Source: Planctomycetaceae bacterium | GTDB lineage: Bacteria; Planctomycetota; Planctomycetia; Planctomycetales; Planctomycetaceae | Direction: 5' to 3' | Length of the DNA: 43,729 bases | Assembly: GCA_020850695.1 (NCBI GenBank) | Contig: JADZEF010000054.1 | Location: 1 to 43,729, forward strand | Shown here: piece after piece, positions 24,887-34,073 of the stretch | How the letters are laid out: every line of letters begins with the position of its first letter | Position numbering within the stretch: the stretch's first letter is position 1 | Position numbers and translations under genes: made by a program | The notes under the pieces: generated by a model | What the model was told of the DNA's origin: nothing | The model's database searches: none | The model's input: only the letters and a program-made list of their open reading frames with translations

Positions 24887-26346
24887 GCCCTACCGAAATG
24901 CAACACCTGTCCCGGTGCGCCGGTCCCTTCCAGTCGAAACCGTGGGACGCGGGAGTCGGCAGCCGCCGCGGTTTTCTGCGGATGGGGCTGGCCGGCTTCG
25001 CCAGCCTGAGCCTTCCAGGCGTCCTGCGTCTTCAGGCGCAAAGTCGCCTGCTGGCGGCCGAGTCCCCCGCCCCCTCGGGTGAGAAGACGGCCGTCATCAT
25101 GGTGTGGAAGCCGGGGGGGGCTTCGCATATCGATTCGTACGATCCGAAGCCGAACGCGACGAGCGAGTATCGAGGCCCCTTTCATGTGATCGATACGAAG
25201 GTGCCCGGCCTCCAGTTCACCGAGCTGCTGCCGCGGCACGCGGCCATCGCGGACCGCTTCACCGTGCTGCGGTCGATGCGGCAGACGGCCGGGGGCCACC
25301 CCGCCGGATCGATGCAGCTCCTCTCGGGCGACCCGGACACCCGCGACAAGCCGAAGCCCCGCTATCCCGACTGGATGTCGGTCGCCAACGACCTCCGTTC
25401 GAAGGAAGGCCCGCGGCAGAATCCCCTTCCCGCCTACGTCGGCATCAACCCGCCGCTCGAATACAACGGTCCGGCGTACCTCGGCGACGCCTATTCCCCG
25501 TTCACCGTCCACGGCAACCCGAACCTGCCGACGTTTTCCGTGCCCAATATCGGCCTCTCGGACCAGGGAGAAGTGCGGCGGCTGGGACGGCGGTCGAACC
25601 TGCGGAAGAACCTCGACACGCTCGAGCGGGCCTTCGACAAGGCGGGAGAGCTGGCGGCGCTCGACGAGTTCGAAACGCAAGCGATGACGCTCCTCACGAA
25701 TGCGAAGACGAAGGAAGCGTTCGACCTCTCGCGCGAGGACGACCGCACCCGCGACCGCTACGGCCGCAATCAGTGGGGGCAGCAGTTGCTTCTCGCGCGG
25801 CGACTGGTCGAGGCGGGCGTGGACGTGCTGACGACGAGCCTCAACGGGCCGTTGTGCGGGCGGGTGCAGAACTGGGACGACCACGCGGTCAACCACAACG
25901 TTTTCGAGGCGATGCGGTTCCGGGCCGACGTCTACGACCAGGCGGTGACCGCCCTCATCGAGGATCTCTTCGAGCGCGGGCTCGACAAGCGGGTGCTGGT
26001 CGTGGTGACGGGAGAATTCGGCCGCACGCCGAAGATCAGCTATGCCGCCAGCACCGGCGGCGGCGACGCCAGCGCCCCCGCCGGGACGATGCAGCCGGGC
26101 CGCGACCACTGGCCGCGGGCCTTCTCGAACCTATGGGCCGGCGGCGGCATCGAGGCGGGGCGGTTCATCGGGGCGACGGACAAGCGGGGCGAAGACTCGA
26201 TCGAACGGATCTGCGGCCCCGGCGATTTCCTGGCGACGATCTACCGCCACCTGGGGATCGACCACGGCACGCCGATTCTCGACTTCAACGGACGGCCGAC
26301 GCCGATCGTCGATCACGGCAGGCCGATTCCCGAACTCGCGGGCTGA
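24883..26346 (+). CDS. DUF1501 family protein with Tat-type leader
   Basis: This 487-residue product belongs to the DUF1501 family, which is related to the alkaline phosphatase/sulfatase superfamily; the reaction is not established. A twin-arginine leader is visible (SRRGFLRMGLAGFASLSLPG, from residue 27), so it should be exported folded. Family blocks include MVWKPGGASHIDSYDPKPNA (a metal-site-like segment), LPRHAAIADRFTVLRSM, the GGHPAGSMQLLSGDP stretch, VVVTGEFGRTPKI and AGRDHWPRAFS-like PGRDHWPRAFSNLW. The start codon lies inside the stop of the PPC gene (ATGA), so translation is coupled. Together with the DUF1549 gene it forms the canonical planctomycete pair. Confidence 0.92.
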   Translation: MSPTEMQHLSRCAGPFQSKPWDAGVGSRRGFLRMGLAGFASLSLPGVLRLQAQSRLLAAESPAPSGEKTAVIMVWKPGGASHIDSYDPKPNATSEYRGPFHVIDTKVPGLQFTELLPRHAAIADRFTVLRSMRQTAGGHPAGSMQLLSGDPDTRDKPKPRYPDWMSVANDLRSKEGPRQNPLPAYVGINPPLEYNGPAYLGDAYSPFTVHGNPNLPTFSVPNIGLSDQGEVRRLGRRSNLRKNLDTLERAFDKAGELAALDEFETQAMTLLTNAKTKEAFDLSREDDRTRDRYGRNQWGQQLLLARRLVEAGVDVLTTSLNGPLCGRVQNWDDHAVNHNVFEAMRFRADVYDQAVTALIEDLFERGLDKRVLVVVTGEFGRTPKISYAASTGGGDASAPAGTMQPGRDHWPRAFSNLWAGGGIEAGRFIGATDKRGEDSIERICGPGDFLATIYRHLGIDHGTPILDFNGRPTPIVDHGRPIPELAG

Positions 26347-26460
26347 CCTAAGCCGACCTGGGCCAGCGCCTGCGAGGCCGTGGACGCGCGCCGGGCCGAC
26401 TTCCCTGGCCGATGACATCGCGGCAGGACGCCACCCGTCATCGCGAATGGCCCGACGGGC

Positions 26461-26538
26461 GTTCCGTTTCGTAGTCCGGCCTTCCAAGGCCGGACAAAGT
26501 CTCGCTCCCGGCCTTGGAAGGCCGGGCTACGAAAGACG
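26461..26538. repeat. palindromic intergenic repeat, copy B (inverted relative to copy A)
   Basis: The core CCGGCCTTCCAAGGCCGG (left arm) pairs with CCGGCCTTGGAAGGCCGG (right arm, 26508-26525) around a 14-base loop. Flanks CGTAG and CTACG also pair. Reading it against the reverse complement of 11498-11613 gives a better match, including the loop (ACAAAGTCTCGC against ACAAAACCTCGC), so the two copies are in opposite orientation. The outer TAGAGCGC/GCGCTCTA ends of copy A are not preserved here. It lies in the 271-base space between the convergent DUF1501 gene and the giant repeat-protein gene. Confidence 0.8.
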
Positions 26539-26617
26539 CAGCAGTGCCTCGCTGTAACGAGCGGACGCGTCCATGGCGTGTCATCATGCCCTGGCGGTTG
26601 CCGGAACTGGAACCCAA

Positions 26618-29600
26618 CTACTTCCCGCTCAGACTTCGCCGGCCGCGGGCCATCAATCGGATGGCATCGATCGCAAGTCGGCGAGTCTCCGGCGATCCGT
26701 CGAAGACGGCCCGCAGTGCAATGGCCGACTCGTCCCCCGCGGCGTCGGCCACGGCGATCGCACCCGTCCCGTCCGCCTCCCCAGGCTCAGCGTCGTTGCC
26801 TTCGCCCGCGATGCCGGCGGACGTTGCGAGAGTTGTCCGTCGAAGTTCGACTGACGAGGTTTCCTGCGTCTCGGCCGAGTCGCCAGGGCTTCGGGCTTCC
26901 AGCGGCTCTCCGTCCGGCTCGGCCGGGGCGAAGAGCAGAGGAACTTCGACCCCCAGGAACTGGCCGAGCTGGAAGACCTGGCCGGGAATGCCGCCCAGCA
27001 TGCTCTGGCCCAGTCCCGTCCAGAAATCGTCCAGCAGATTCTGCGTCTCCAGGGAATCCTCGGTGAGCCAGTCCGGCTCGAGCTCATCGAGCAGGACGCG
27101 CTTCAGGGCCTTCGAATTCGTCCGCACCGCATCGATCCAGCGGATGATCTGCTCGCGAGGCGTCAGGTCGCCCGATTCGTTCTCGGCGTCCAGGCCCGAG
27201 AGAGCCGCCAGGGCGTCATCGTCGTCGCCGTCCCCATTCCCATCCGCGACGTTGAAGAAGACCTGGCCCCGGCCCCCGGCCTGCGCCACCTGCGTCCCTT
27301 CGGTGCCGAGGGTCGGAGCGGCGTAATCGAGCGAGAGCGAAACCGCCTCGCTGACGGTCAGCCCGCCCTGGAACGTCGACTGCTGAGTCCCGGCCGCGGT
27401 GATCAGCGAGGCGCCCCCGCGGAACACGCCGCCGACCCCGGTGAAGTCGATCTGGTATTCGCCGGGAGAGGCGTTGCGGATCACCAGCAGCTCGACGGCC
27501 CCGTCCCCGCTGAACGTCAGGTTGCCCCCGATCTCGTTGAAAGTCCCGCGATCGGCGGTATGCCCGGCCTGCCGCCCCTGGGGGTCGGTGATGACGTAGT
27601 CGACGGGATGCGTCACGAAGACGAAGACGTTCTCGATCGTCCCGCGGTCCAGCGAGATCTGGTGATTGATGGCCGCGATGATTTCCTGAAGCTCCTCGTC
27701 GGTCTCTCCCTGCTCGAAGCCGCCCTGTCCGCTTCCGCCCTCCTGGTTTTCCTGCCCGCTTCCGGCGCCTTGGAAGACGAGCGGAACCGTTCCATCGGGC
27801 TGATAGTCCGGATCGGCGATCAGCTCGTCGGCATAGGCGGCGATGAACCGCTCCGTGGCGATCTCCAGGGCTGCCTCGAAAGTCCGCGAATCGAAATAGC
27901 CCGGCTCGGGGTTGCGGTTCCCGATGGCGACGAGGTAATCCTCGACTTCGCCGTCCGCAGCGAAGCCGTTCGCGTTGAGATTCCCCTGGGTGCTCACCCG
28001 CAAGCGGGCATAGGTCGAGACGACGTCCCGCGAGACATCCTGCGGGCGGCCGTCCTCGCCCGTGACGGTGTCGGTGAAGTCGACTGCCCCGGCGGGGATG
28101 ACGATATCGACGTAGTTGACTCCTTCATGCAGGACGAGGCTGGTTCCGTCGAGTTGGAACGTCGATTCGGTCCCGGCGGTCCCGTCCTCATTGATTACCG
28201 CACGGCGGTTATTGCGGAACTCGACCCGCTCGTTCGCGTCGAACGTGCCGTTGCGATTGAAATCGATCCAGGCGTCGAGCCGGCCGCCCGCCGGCGCCTC
28301 GATGCGGAGCGTGCGGATCAGGTCGCGGTCGTCGCGGCCTTCGATTCCCGTCAGGATCGTCACGCCGTCCTCGTCGTCTCCGCCGTTGAGGTCGTCTCCA
28401 TCGGCCCCCACGGAGGGCTGGCCGTTGGTCTCGCCGTAACCGACCGTCGTCCCCAGCCGGACCGGGTTGGGATTAATATGCGACCCGCCATGCCGGGCGC
28501 CGTTGGGGCCCGGGTTGTCCTGGTCCGGGGCGGTCGTTCCGTACGACTCGGGGGCGTCGCCCAGGTCCTGGTAGCGCAGCACGCGGACGCTGATCGTCCC
28601 GCTGCGGGTGATGGGCTGGCGCGGGACGTCATCCGGGGCTTCGTTGAGGCGGTCGCCGAGGTCGGTCGCCGAATAGGTGAACGTGGCGATTCCGACGAAG
28701 TCGGGATCCGGGATGAAGATCGCGAAGTTGCCGTCGTCGGAAATCTCAGCGTATCCGCCGGTGACTCCGGTGATCCGGAATGTGAAGTCATCGGGGTTCG
28801 TTTCGACGTCGGTCAGGAACTGTCTGAGGTCGACCACGAATGACTGGGCCTGATCGATCGTGGGCCGATCGGTCGGCGCGACCTCGGGCTGGTCGTTCAC
28901 GGGAAGGACCGTCACCAGCAGCGTCTCGATGGTGACGGCGATGCTCGTGTTTTCGCCTTCGTCGGAGGTCGAGGTGAGGGTCAGCACGAAGTCGCGGTTG
29001 TCATTGAGCGGCGGCGTGATCCGCAGCGAGGCCAGGTTCCACGACGTGATGTTGACCGACCGGACATTGGTCGTGGACGTGAACGTATGCGTTCCGTCCG
29101 ACACGACAGATCCGGCCGGAATCGCCGAGAGAATCAGCGTTCGCGTTTCCGAGCCGTCATCGTCGAACAGGGTGTTGGTCACGCTGAGCGGGATGGCAGT
29201 GTCTTCGCGCCCCGTGGCGGGACTCACCGTGAGGATCGGCGCATCGGCCACGGCCGTCACTGTCACCGTCAGGTATCGCACCGTCTGCGCGGTGCTTTGA
29301 TTCTCGCTTTCCGTGGTGGTCGAGGTGAACGTCAGCGTGAAGTCATCTCCGCTGTTGAGCAGCGGCGTGACGCGCAGTTCGCTCAAGGTCCACGTCGTGA
29401 TGTCGACCGAGGTGTTCCCCGCGGTGGCGGTGAATGTGTGATCGGGGTTTCCATCGGTGATCGTCGCGCCGATCGGAATGCCGCTGACCAGGAGCCGGAT
29501 CGACTCGGACCCGTCCTGGTCGACGAACGAGTTGGTCACCGTCAGCGGGATCGTCGTGTCCTCGTCGCCGATGGCATTGGCGACGGTCAGAACCGGAGCA

Positions 29601-32600
29601 TCGGCCACCGCGACGACCGTGACCGTCAGCGTCCGGACGACGGTCTCGAAGTCGCCGTTCTCGGACTCGGTGGCCGTGGTGGTCAGCGTGAGGGTGAAAT
29701 CGTCGCCGCTGTGAAGCGGGGGCGTCACGCGCAGCCCGCCCAGGGTCCAAGCGGTGACGTCGCACGAGGTGTTGTCGGCGGTTGCCGTGAACGTGTGGCC
29801 GGCGCCGTCCGCGAGTGTCGCGCCCGCGGGGATGCCGCTGACGACCAGCGTCCGGGTTTCGGACCCGTCGAGATCGACGAGCGCGTTCGTCACGGACAAC
29901 GGAATGACGGTGTCTTCGTTGCCGGTCGCGTCCACCGTCGTGAGGATCGGCACGTCGGCCACCGCGACGACCGTGACGGGAAGCGCACGGACGGTGCTGG
30001 CCGTATTGCCGTTCTCACCTTCGGTCGTCAGCGACGTCACAGTCAAAGTGAAGTCGTCCGAGCCGTGAGTCCGCAACTGGATCGTCAGTTGCGAGAGGTC
30101 CCACCCGGTCACTTCCCACTGCGTCATTCCAACGGACGCGGTGAAGCGGTGAGCGGGATTGCCGTCCGTGATCGTCGCGCCCACAGGGATCGCGCCCAGA
30201 AACAGGCGGAGCGTTTCCGACCCGTCCGTGTCGGTCCGCGTGGTGCTGATGTCGAGCGGAATGGCCGTGTCTTCATCGCCGGACGCCGCGGAGACGGTCA
30301 GCACGGGGGCATCGGCCACGGCAGTGACGGTGACCCGCAGCGTGCGGACGGTCTGCGCCGTGTCGCCGCCATCGGCTTCCGTCGAAGTCGACGTAAACGT
30401 CAAGGTGAAGTCATCGCCGCTGTCCGCGAGCGGAGCAATCCGCAACCCGCTATGGTTCCACGAGGTGATGTCGACGGAATCGACACCGGCCGTCGCCGTG
30501 AAGGTGTGCTCGGGATTGCCGTCGGAAATCGTCGCGCCGGCGGGGATGCCGCTCACCACGATCTGCAGCGACTCGGTCCCGTCGACGTCGGTCAGGCTGG
30601 TCGAGACCGTCAGCGGAATCGTCGTATCTTCCAGACCGGAAGCGGGGGCCGTCGTCAGCACCGGCGCATCGGCCACCGCCGCGACTTCCACATCGATCGT
30701 CAACGTGACCGTTTCGACGCTCGGATCGCGATTTTCCGAAGCCTGAGCGACGACCGTCAGCGTGAAATCGCCGTCGCTGTCGTGCGGTGGGGTCACGGTA
30801 AGGCCCGGCAGGTTCCAACCCGTCAGTTCGACGATCTGTTCCGAATCGGCGACGACCACGACGTTCCCTGCACCGTCCGCAATCGTCGAACCGGCCGGGG
30901 CGCCCGAGATGGTGAGCGTCTGGGTTTCCGATTCGTCCGTATCGCCGTAAGAGAGCGTGATGCCGAGCGGAATGGCGGTGTCTTCCGAGCCGCGCGCCGG
31001 CGTGGTGACGGACAGCATCGGGACATCGGCGACGGCCGTCACCACGACGTCCAGCGTCGTTTCGACGGTCGACGTTTCGCTTCCGTCCTCGGGACGGGCT
31101 TCGACCGACGTGGCGGTCACGGTCAGCGTGAAATCGTCATCGCGATTGAGCGGAGGAGTGATCGTCAGGCTGTCCAGAGTCCAACCGGCCACGTCGAAAG
31201 ACCGGCAATCGTCGGACGCGGTGAAGACGTGATCGGGATTCCCGTCCGAAAGGGTCGCGCCGACGGGAATGTTGCCGATCACCAGCGAGGCGATCGTTTC
31301 CGAGTCGAGATCGGTCGCGCGGGCGGTGATGCGCAGGGGAATCGCCGTGTCTTCGCTGCCCGCCGCCGTCGAGACGGTGAGCACTGGCGGATCGGCCTCG
31401 GCATGCACGGTGACGGCGAGTGTTCGCTCGACGCGGGCGATGCCGCTCTCACCGTTCGACTCTCCCGCTTCGACTGCCAGGGCCGTCACCGTCAGGTCAA
31501 AATCGGCGTCACTGTCCGCAGGCGGGGTGATGGTCAGCTGCCCGAGGTCCCAGTCGAGGACATCGAGGCTTGTCTGCCCGTCGCTCGCGGTCCAGCTCTG
31601 GCTGCCGTCCGAAAGGGTCGCCCCGGAGGGAATGCCGCTGATCGTCAGCGAGTGCGTCTCCGATTCATCGAGCAGGTCGCCGAACGTGGCGGCAATCGAG
31701 AGGGGAATTGCAGTGTCTTCCGTCCCTTCGGCGTCGGCCACTTCCAGCGTTACCGCATCGGCCACGGCATCCACGGTCACCGCGAGGTCGGCCGTCGTTG
31801 TGGCGGTGCTGGCGTTCGATTCGGTCGCCACTGCCACCACTCGCATTGTGAAATCGACGTCGCTATCGGCCGCCGGGGTCACCGTCAGTTCCGAGAAAGT
31901 CCAGCCGGTGACGTTGACCGACGACAATTCCGCATCCGCGGTGAACGTGTGCCCGCCGCTTCCGTCGGTCAGCGTGACACCCGGGGGAATCTCCTGGATT
32001 TCGAGAGAAAGGAGCTCATCGCCATTGACGCTTCCCAGTGCCGCAATGATCTGGAGGGCGACCGAAGTGTCCTCCTCGGTGCGGGCCGGGGCGACAGTCA
32101 GCGCGGGAGGATCGGCGACCGGCGTGACCGTGATGTGAAACGTCGAGTCCGAAGAATCGACGAAGTCGGTCAGCGTGTCGGTCAGCGTGAAGTCGAACGA
32201 ATCGGAATCGAACTCTTCCCCGTCGTTGACGTACTCGACGATCCCCTGGTCGATCTGCGACTGGGAGAAGTGATCATTAACGCGGAGCGACTGGAAGTTG
32301 CCCTCTCCAAGATTGATCCGCAGCGTGCCATGGCTCGGCAGCGCGTCGAGGACAAAATAGATCTGGTCCGCCGGATGATCCGCGTCGGTCGCCCGCAGCA
32401 TCTCGTTCGTGATGACGAGCGGCGCGGCCCCCTCGGCGACGGTGCCGCCGAGATTCGTCACCAGTTCGGGAGCATCGTTGACCGGAACGATAAGGAAGGC
32501 AAATTCGGTTTCGGCAACCTCTGCTCCCTGGCCGTCGCTGACGGTGAACCGGAAGCTGTCTTCCGTCGACTCACCGCCATCGTGCCGGTAAGCGAGACGT

Positions 32601-33385
32601 TCCGCGTCAATGTCGGCCTGGGTGAATGTGAACAGGTCATCCAACTTCAAGGGGACGCCATTGAGCAGCAAGTCCCCGTGGAGTGGCGTCGTCATCAGCG
32701 TGTAGGTCAGCGTTTCGGCGGAGCCATCGGCATCGATCGTCTGCAATTCCGCCGCCGTGATCGTCGCTGTCTCTCCCTCACCAACTTCGAGACCTGAACC
32801 CTGCTCCCGCGTCGTCATCAAGAGGGGCAGCGCATTGACGATGACTTCCAGCGATTGAGTGGCCGAGACCCTTTCGGGTTCCTCGCCTTCCGGCGCATCG
32901 GTGGCGGTCGCCGTGGCGGTGAAGGTCAGAGTGAAGTCTTCGCCGCTGTCGAGCGGAGGGGTGATGCTGAGTTCGGCCATGTTCCAGTGCGTAATATCGA
33001 CGGACGTCGATTCCGCGGCTGTGAACGAGTCTTGTCCATCGGAAAGGGTTGCCCCAAGCGGGATGTCAGAGACGGTCACCGACAGGTTCTGCGAACCATC
33101 CGCCGTGGCAAGTGACGCAAAAACGCAGAGCGAAATCGGTTGGTTGGCCTGGCCGGCCGCGGGGCTGGCGACGTTCAGCGTGGGGGGCGTCGCCGGACCG
33201 GAACTCGCAGGAGGCGGTTCGCTTGGCGTGGTGCCGCTCAGCAAAGTGCGATCTTCGAGCAGCTCGACCGTCGTCCAGAACTTGTCCTTGTACTGGGTGC
33301 GGCGGCGCTGCGCCGTCGCATCACCTGACGAGTTGCGAAGAATGTCAGAGATTCGATCGGCGACGAAAGAGACGAGAGAGATCAT
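26618..33385 (-). CDS. giant Ig/cadherin-like repeat surface protein with LEDRTLLS motif and GEVEDY domain
   Basis: This 2255-residue protein is the longest in the window. Residues 43-50 read LEDRTLLS, a motif found at the N-termini of many very large planctomycete exported proteins. Then come one degenerate Ig-like repeat, two cadherin/CSPG-like units (YTLMTTPLHGDLLLNG, FVLDALPSHGTLRIN) and nine tandem units of about 119 residues, each starting VADxPxLT, followed by EDTxIPL, then SGIPxGATxxDG, then SxxDFTLT. A GDAPESYGT...GEVEDYLV domain with a calcium-loop-like DFNRNGTFDANE follows, then an acidic tail containing GNGDGDDDD. It is probably an extracellular adhesin or matrix protein; no catalytic motif or anchor is visible. 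ATG 33385 is chosen over an in-frame TTG at 33439. Confidence 0.9.
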   Translation of the reverse strand: MISLVSFVADRISDILRNSSGDATAQRRRTQYKDKFWTTVELLEDRTLLSGTTPSEPPPASSGPATPPTLNVASPAAGQANQPISLCVFASLATADGSQNLSVTVSDIPLGATLSDGQDSFTAAESTSVDITHWNMAELSITPPLDSGEDFTLTFTATATATDAPEGEEPERVSATQSLEVIVNALPLLMTTREQGSGLEVGEGETATITAAELQTIDADGSAETLTYTLMTTPLHGDLLLNGVPLKLDDLFTFTQADIDAERLAYRHDGGESTEDSFRFTVSDGQGAEVAETEFAFLIVPVNDAPELVTNLGGTVAEGAAPLVITNEMLRATDADHPADQIYFVLDALPSHGTLRINLGEGNFQSLRVNDHFSQSQIDQGIVEYVNDGEEFDSDSFDFTLTDTLTDFVDSSDSTFHITVTPVADPPALTVAPARTEEDTSVALQIIAALGSVNGDELLSLEIQEIPPGVTLTDGSGGHTFTADAELSSVNVTGWTFSELTVTPAADSDVDFTMRVVAVATESNASTATTTADLAVTVDAVADAVTLEVADAEGTEDTAIPLSIAATFGDLLDESETHSLTISGIPSGATLSDGSQSWTASDGQTSLDVLDWDLGQLTITPPADSDADFDLTVTALAVEAGESNGESGIARVERTLAVTVHAEADPPVLTVSTAAGSEDTAIPLRITARATDLDSETIASLVIGNIPVGATLSDGNPDHVFTASDDCRSFDVAGWTLDSLTITPPLNRDDDFTLTVTATSVEARPEDGSETSTVETTLDVVVTAVADVPMLSVTTPARGSEDTAIPLGITLSYGDTDESETQTLTISGAPAGSTIADGAGNVVVVADSEQIVELTGWNLPGLTVTPPHDSDGDFTLTVVAQASENRDPSVETVTLTIDVEVAAVADAPVLTTAPASGLEDTTIPLTVSTSLTDVDGTESLQIVVSGIPAGATISDGNPEHTFTATAGVDSVDITSWNHSGLRIAPLADSGDDFTLTFTSTSTEADGGDTAQTVRTLRVTVTAVADAPVLTVSAASGDEDTAIPLDISTTRTDTDGSETLRLFLGAIPVGATITDGNPAHRFTASVGMTQWEVTGWDLSQLTIQLRTHGSDDFTLTVTSLTTEGENGNTASTVRALPVTVVAVADVPILTTVDATGNEDTVIPLSVTNALVDLDGSETRTLVVSGIPAGATLADGAGHTFTATADNTSCDVTAWTLGGLRVTPPLHSGDDFTLTLTTTATESENGDFETVVRTLTVTVVAVADAPVLTVANAIGDEDTTIPLTVTNSFVDQDGSESIRLLVSGIPIGATITDGNPDHTFTATAGNTSVDITTWTLSELRVTPLLNSGDDFTLTFTSTTTESENQSTAQTVRYLTVTVTAVADAPILTVSPATGREDTAIPLSVTNTLFDDDGSETRTLILSAIPAGSVVSDGTHTFTSTTNVRSVNITSWNLASLRITPPLNDNRDFVLTLTSTSDEGENTSIAVTIETLLVTVLPVNDQPEVAPTDRPTIDQAQSFVVDLRQFLTDVETNPDDFTFRITGVTGGYAEISDDGNFAIFIPDPDFVGIATFTYSATDLGDRLNEAPDDVPRQPITRSGTISVRVLRYQDLGDAPESYGTTAPDQDNPGPNGARHGGSHINPNPVRLGTTVGYGETNGQPSVGADGDDLNGGDDEDGVTILTGIEGRDDRDLIRTLRIEAPAGGRLDAWIDFNRNGTFDANERVEFRNNRRAVINEDGTAGTESTFQLDGTSLVLHEGVNYVDIVIPAGAVDFTDTVTGEDGRPQDVSRDVVSTYARLRVSTQGNLNANGFAADGEVEDYLVAIGNRNPEPGYFDSRTFEAALEIATERFIAAYADELIADPDYQPDGTVPLVFQGAGSGQENQEGGSGQGGFEQGETDEELQEIIAAINHQISLDRGTIENVFVFVTHPVDYVITDPQGRQAGHTADRGTFNEIGGNLTFSGDGAVELLVIRNASPGEYQIDFTGVGGVFRGGASLITAAGTQQSTFQGGLTVSEAVSLSLDYAAPTLGTEGTQVAQAGGRGQVFFNVADGNGDGDDDDALAALSGLDAENESGDLTPREQIIRWIDAVRTNSKALKRVLLDELEPDWLTEDSLETQNLLDDFWTGLGQSMLGGIPGQVFQLGQFLGVEVPLLFAPAEPDGEPLEARSPGDSAETQETSSVELRRTTLATSAGIAGEGNDAEPGEADGTGAIAVADAAGDESAIALRAVFDGSPETRRLAIDAIRLMARGRRSLSGK
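28905..32120 (-). repeat. nine tandem ~357-bp coding repeats in the giant gene
   Basis: The boundaries recur at roughly 355-360-base intervals, marked on the forward strand by GCATCGGCCAC-type sequence (for example near 29250, 29610, 29958, 30317 and 30670). Each unit encodes one ~119-residue Ig-like domain. The units have diverged at DNA level but keep blocks that could recombine, so copy number may vary between strains and short-read assemblies may be unreliable here. Confidence 0.75.
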
Positions 33386-34073
33386 CCGGGCGGCCCCTGC
33401 AAGTGCAGTCGTCCAACAGAGCGCCGGGGATCTGCGCAATCCCGGCGGTTCGAGTGTCCGATTGTATCGGTGGACCCGTCATCATTTCAACAACAATAGA
33501 TCGTTTGGTCGGAATTGGTTCAAGGTCCGTGCAACGAGGGCGTTACGGGCTCGCGAGATCAAGGTTTACACCCAGATATCCTGCTTGTCTTCCCTGTGGC
33601 GCCACGACCTCATCGGCCCGCGCTAGGCGGCTGAAGCGACCGACTGACGGAGTTGGAAGTCATCAAACTTTGAGCGGCGGCATACCTCGACCCATGGGAA
33701 ACCGAACGCCGGATCGTCGATAGTCGTCGCGGGAACGATCGCATTGATTGTCGCCGGGTCCTCTGGATGCCGAGGGCGTCCCCAATGCTCGCGACGAGGG
33801 CAGATTCCGCACGTTACGGCGACTGTTTCGCCGGTCGGAAGGAGGGGAAATGGGCTTGCGGGCACACTCGCGGCGGCCTGTCGGCGGGAGCTGTCGGAAT
33901 GTCCTCGCGAACGAGTCCGTGTCGTTTCCTGCGCGCTTCGGGCCGTCCGACGACACTTTGCGCATCTTCTCCTCGCGTGAGAATCGCTCGCGATGGTGAC
34001 GCTGTGGAGTATCCTGTCACGAGATCGTGAATGGTCACATGCCGCTCCCCCTCCGTATGGATTGACCCTTCGA
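33386..34073. other. 688-base divergent intergenic region
   Basis: This holds the promoters of the giant repeat protein (reverse) and the aldo/keto reductase (forward). It includes a relatively AT-rich patch near 33480-33530 just upstream of the giant gene. A GGAAGGAGGGGAA sequence precedes ATG 33849, but the 50-codon frame it would start is Arg/Ser-rich with no features. I can support no gene here. Confidence 0.5.

Noticed and set aside
28905-32120. Possible tandem-repeat non-coding element
   Set aside because: The repeats keep one open reading frame and encode regular Ig-like domains, so they are coding.
29087-32797. 1236-codon open frame on the forward strand opposite the giant repeat protein
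   Set aside because: It is the antisense image of tandem GC-rich repeats; its product is Arg/Gly/His-rich low complexity with no domain, while the reverse strand encodes clear Ig-like repeats.
33849-33999. 50-codon frame after GGAAGGAGGGGAA in the gap before the aldo/keto reductase
   Set aside because: The ribosome-binding-like sequence is good, but the product is Arg/Ser-rich without hydrophobic segment or homology I can recognise.
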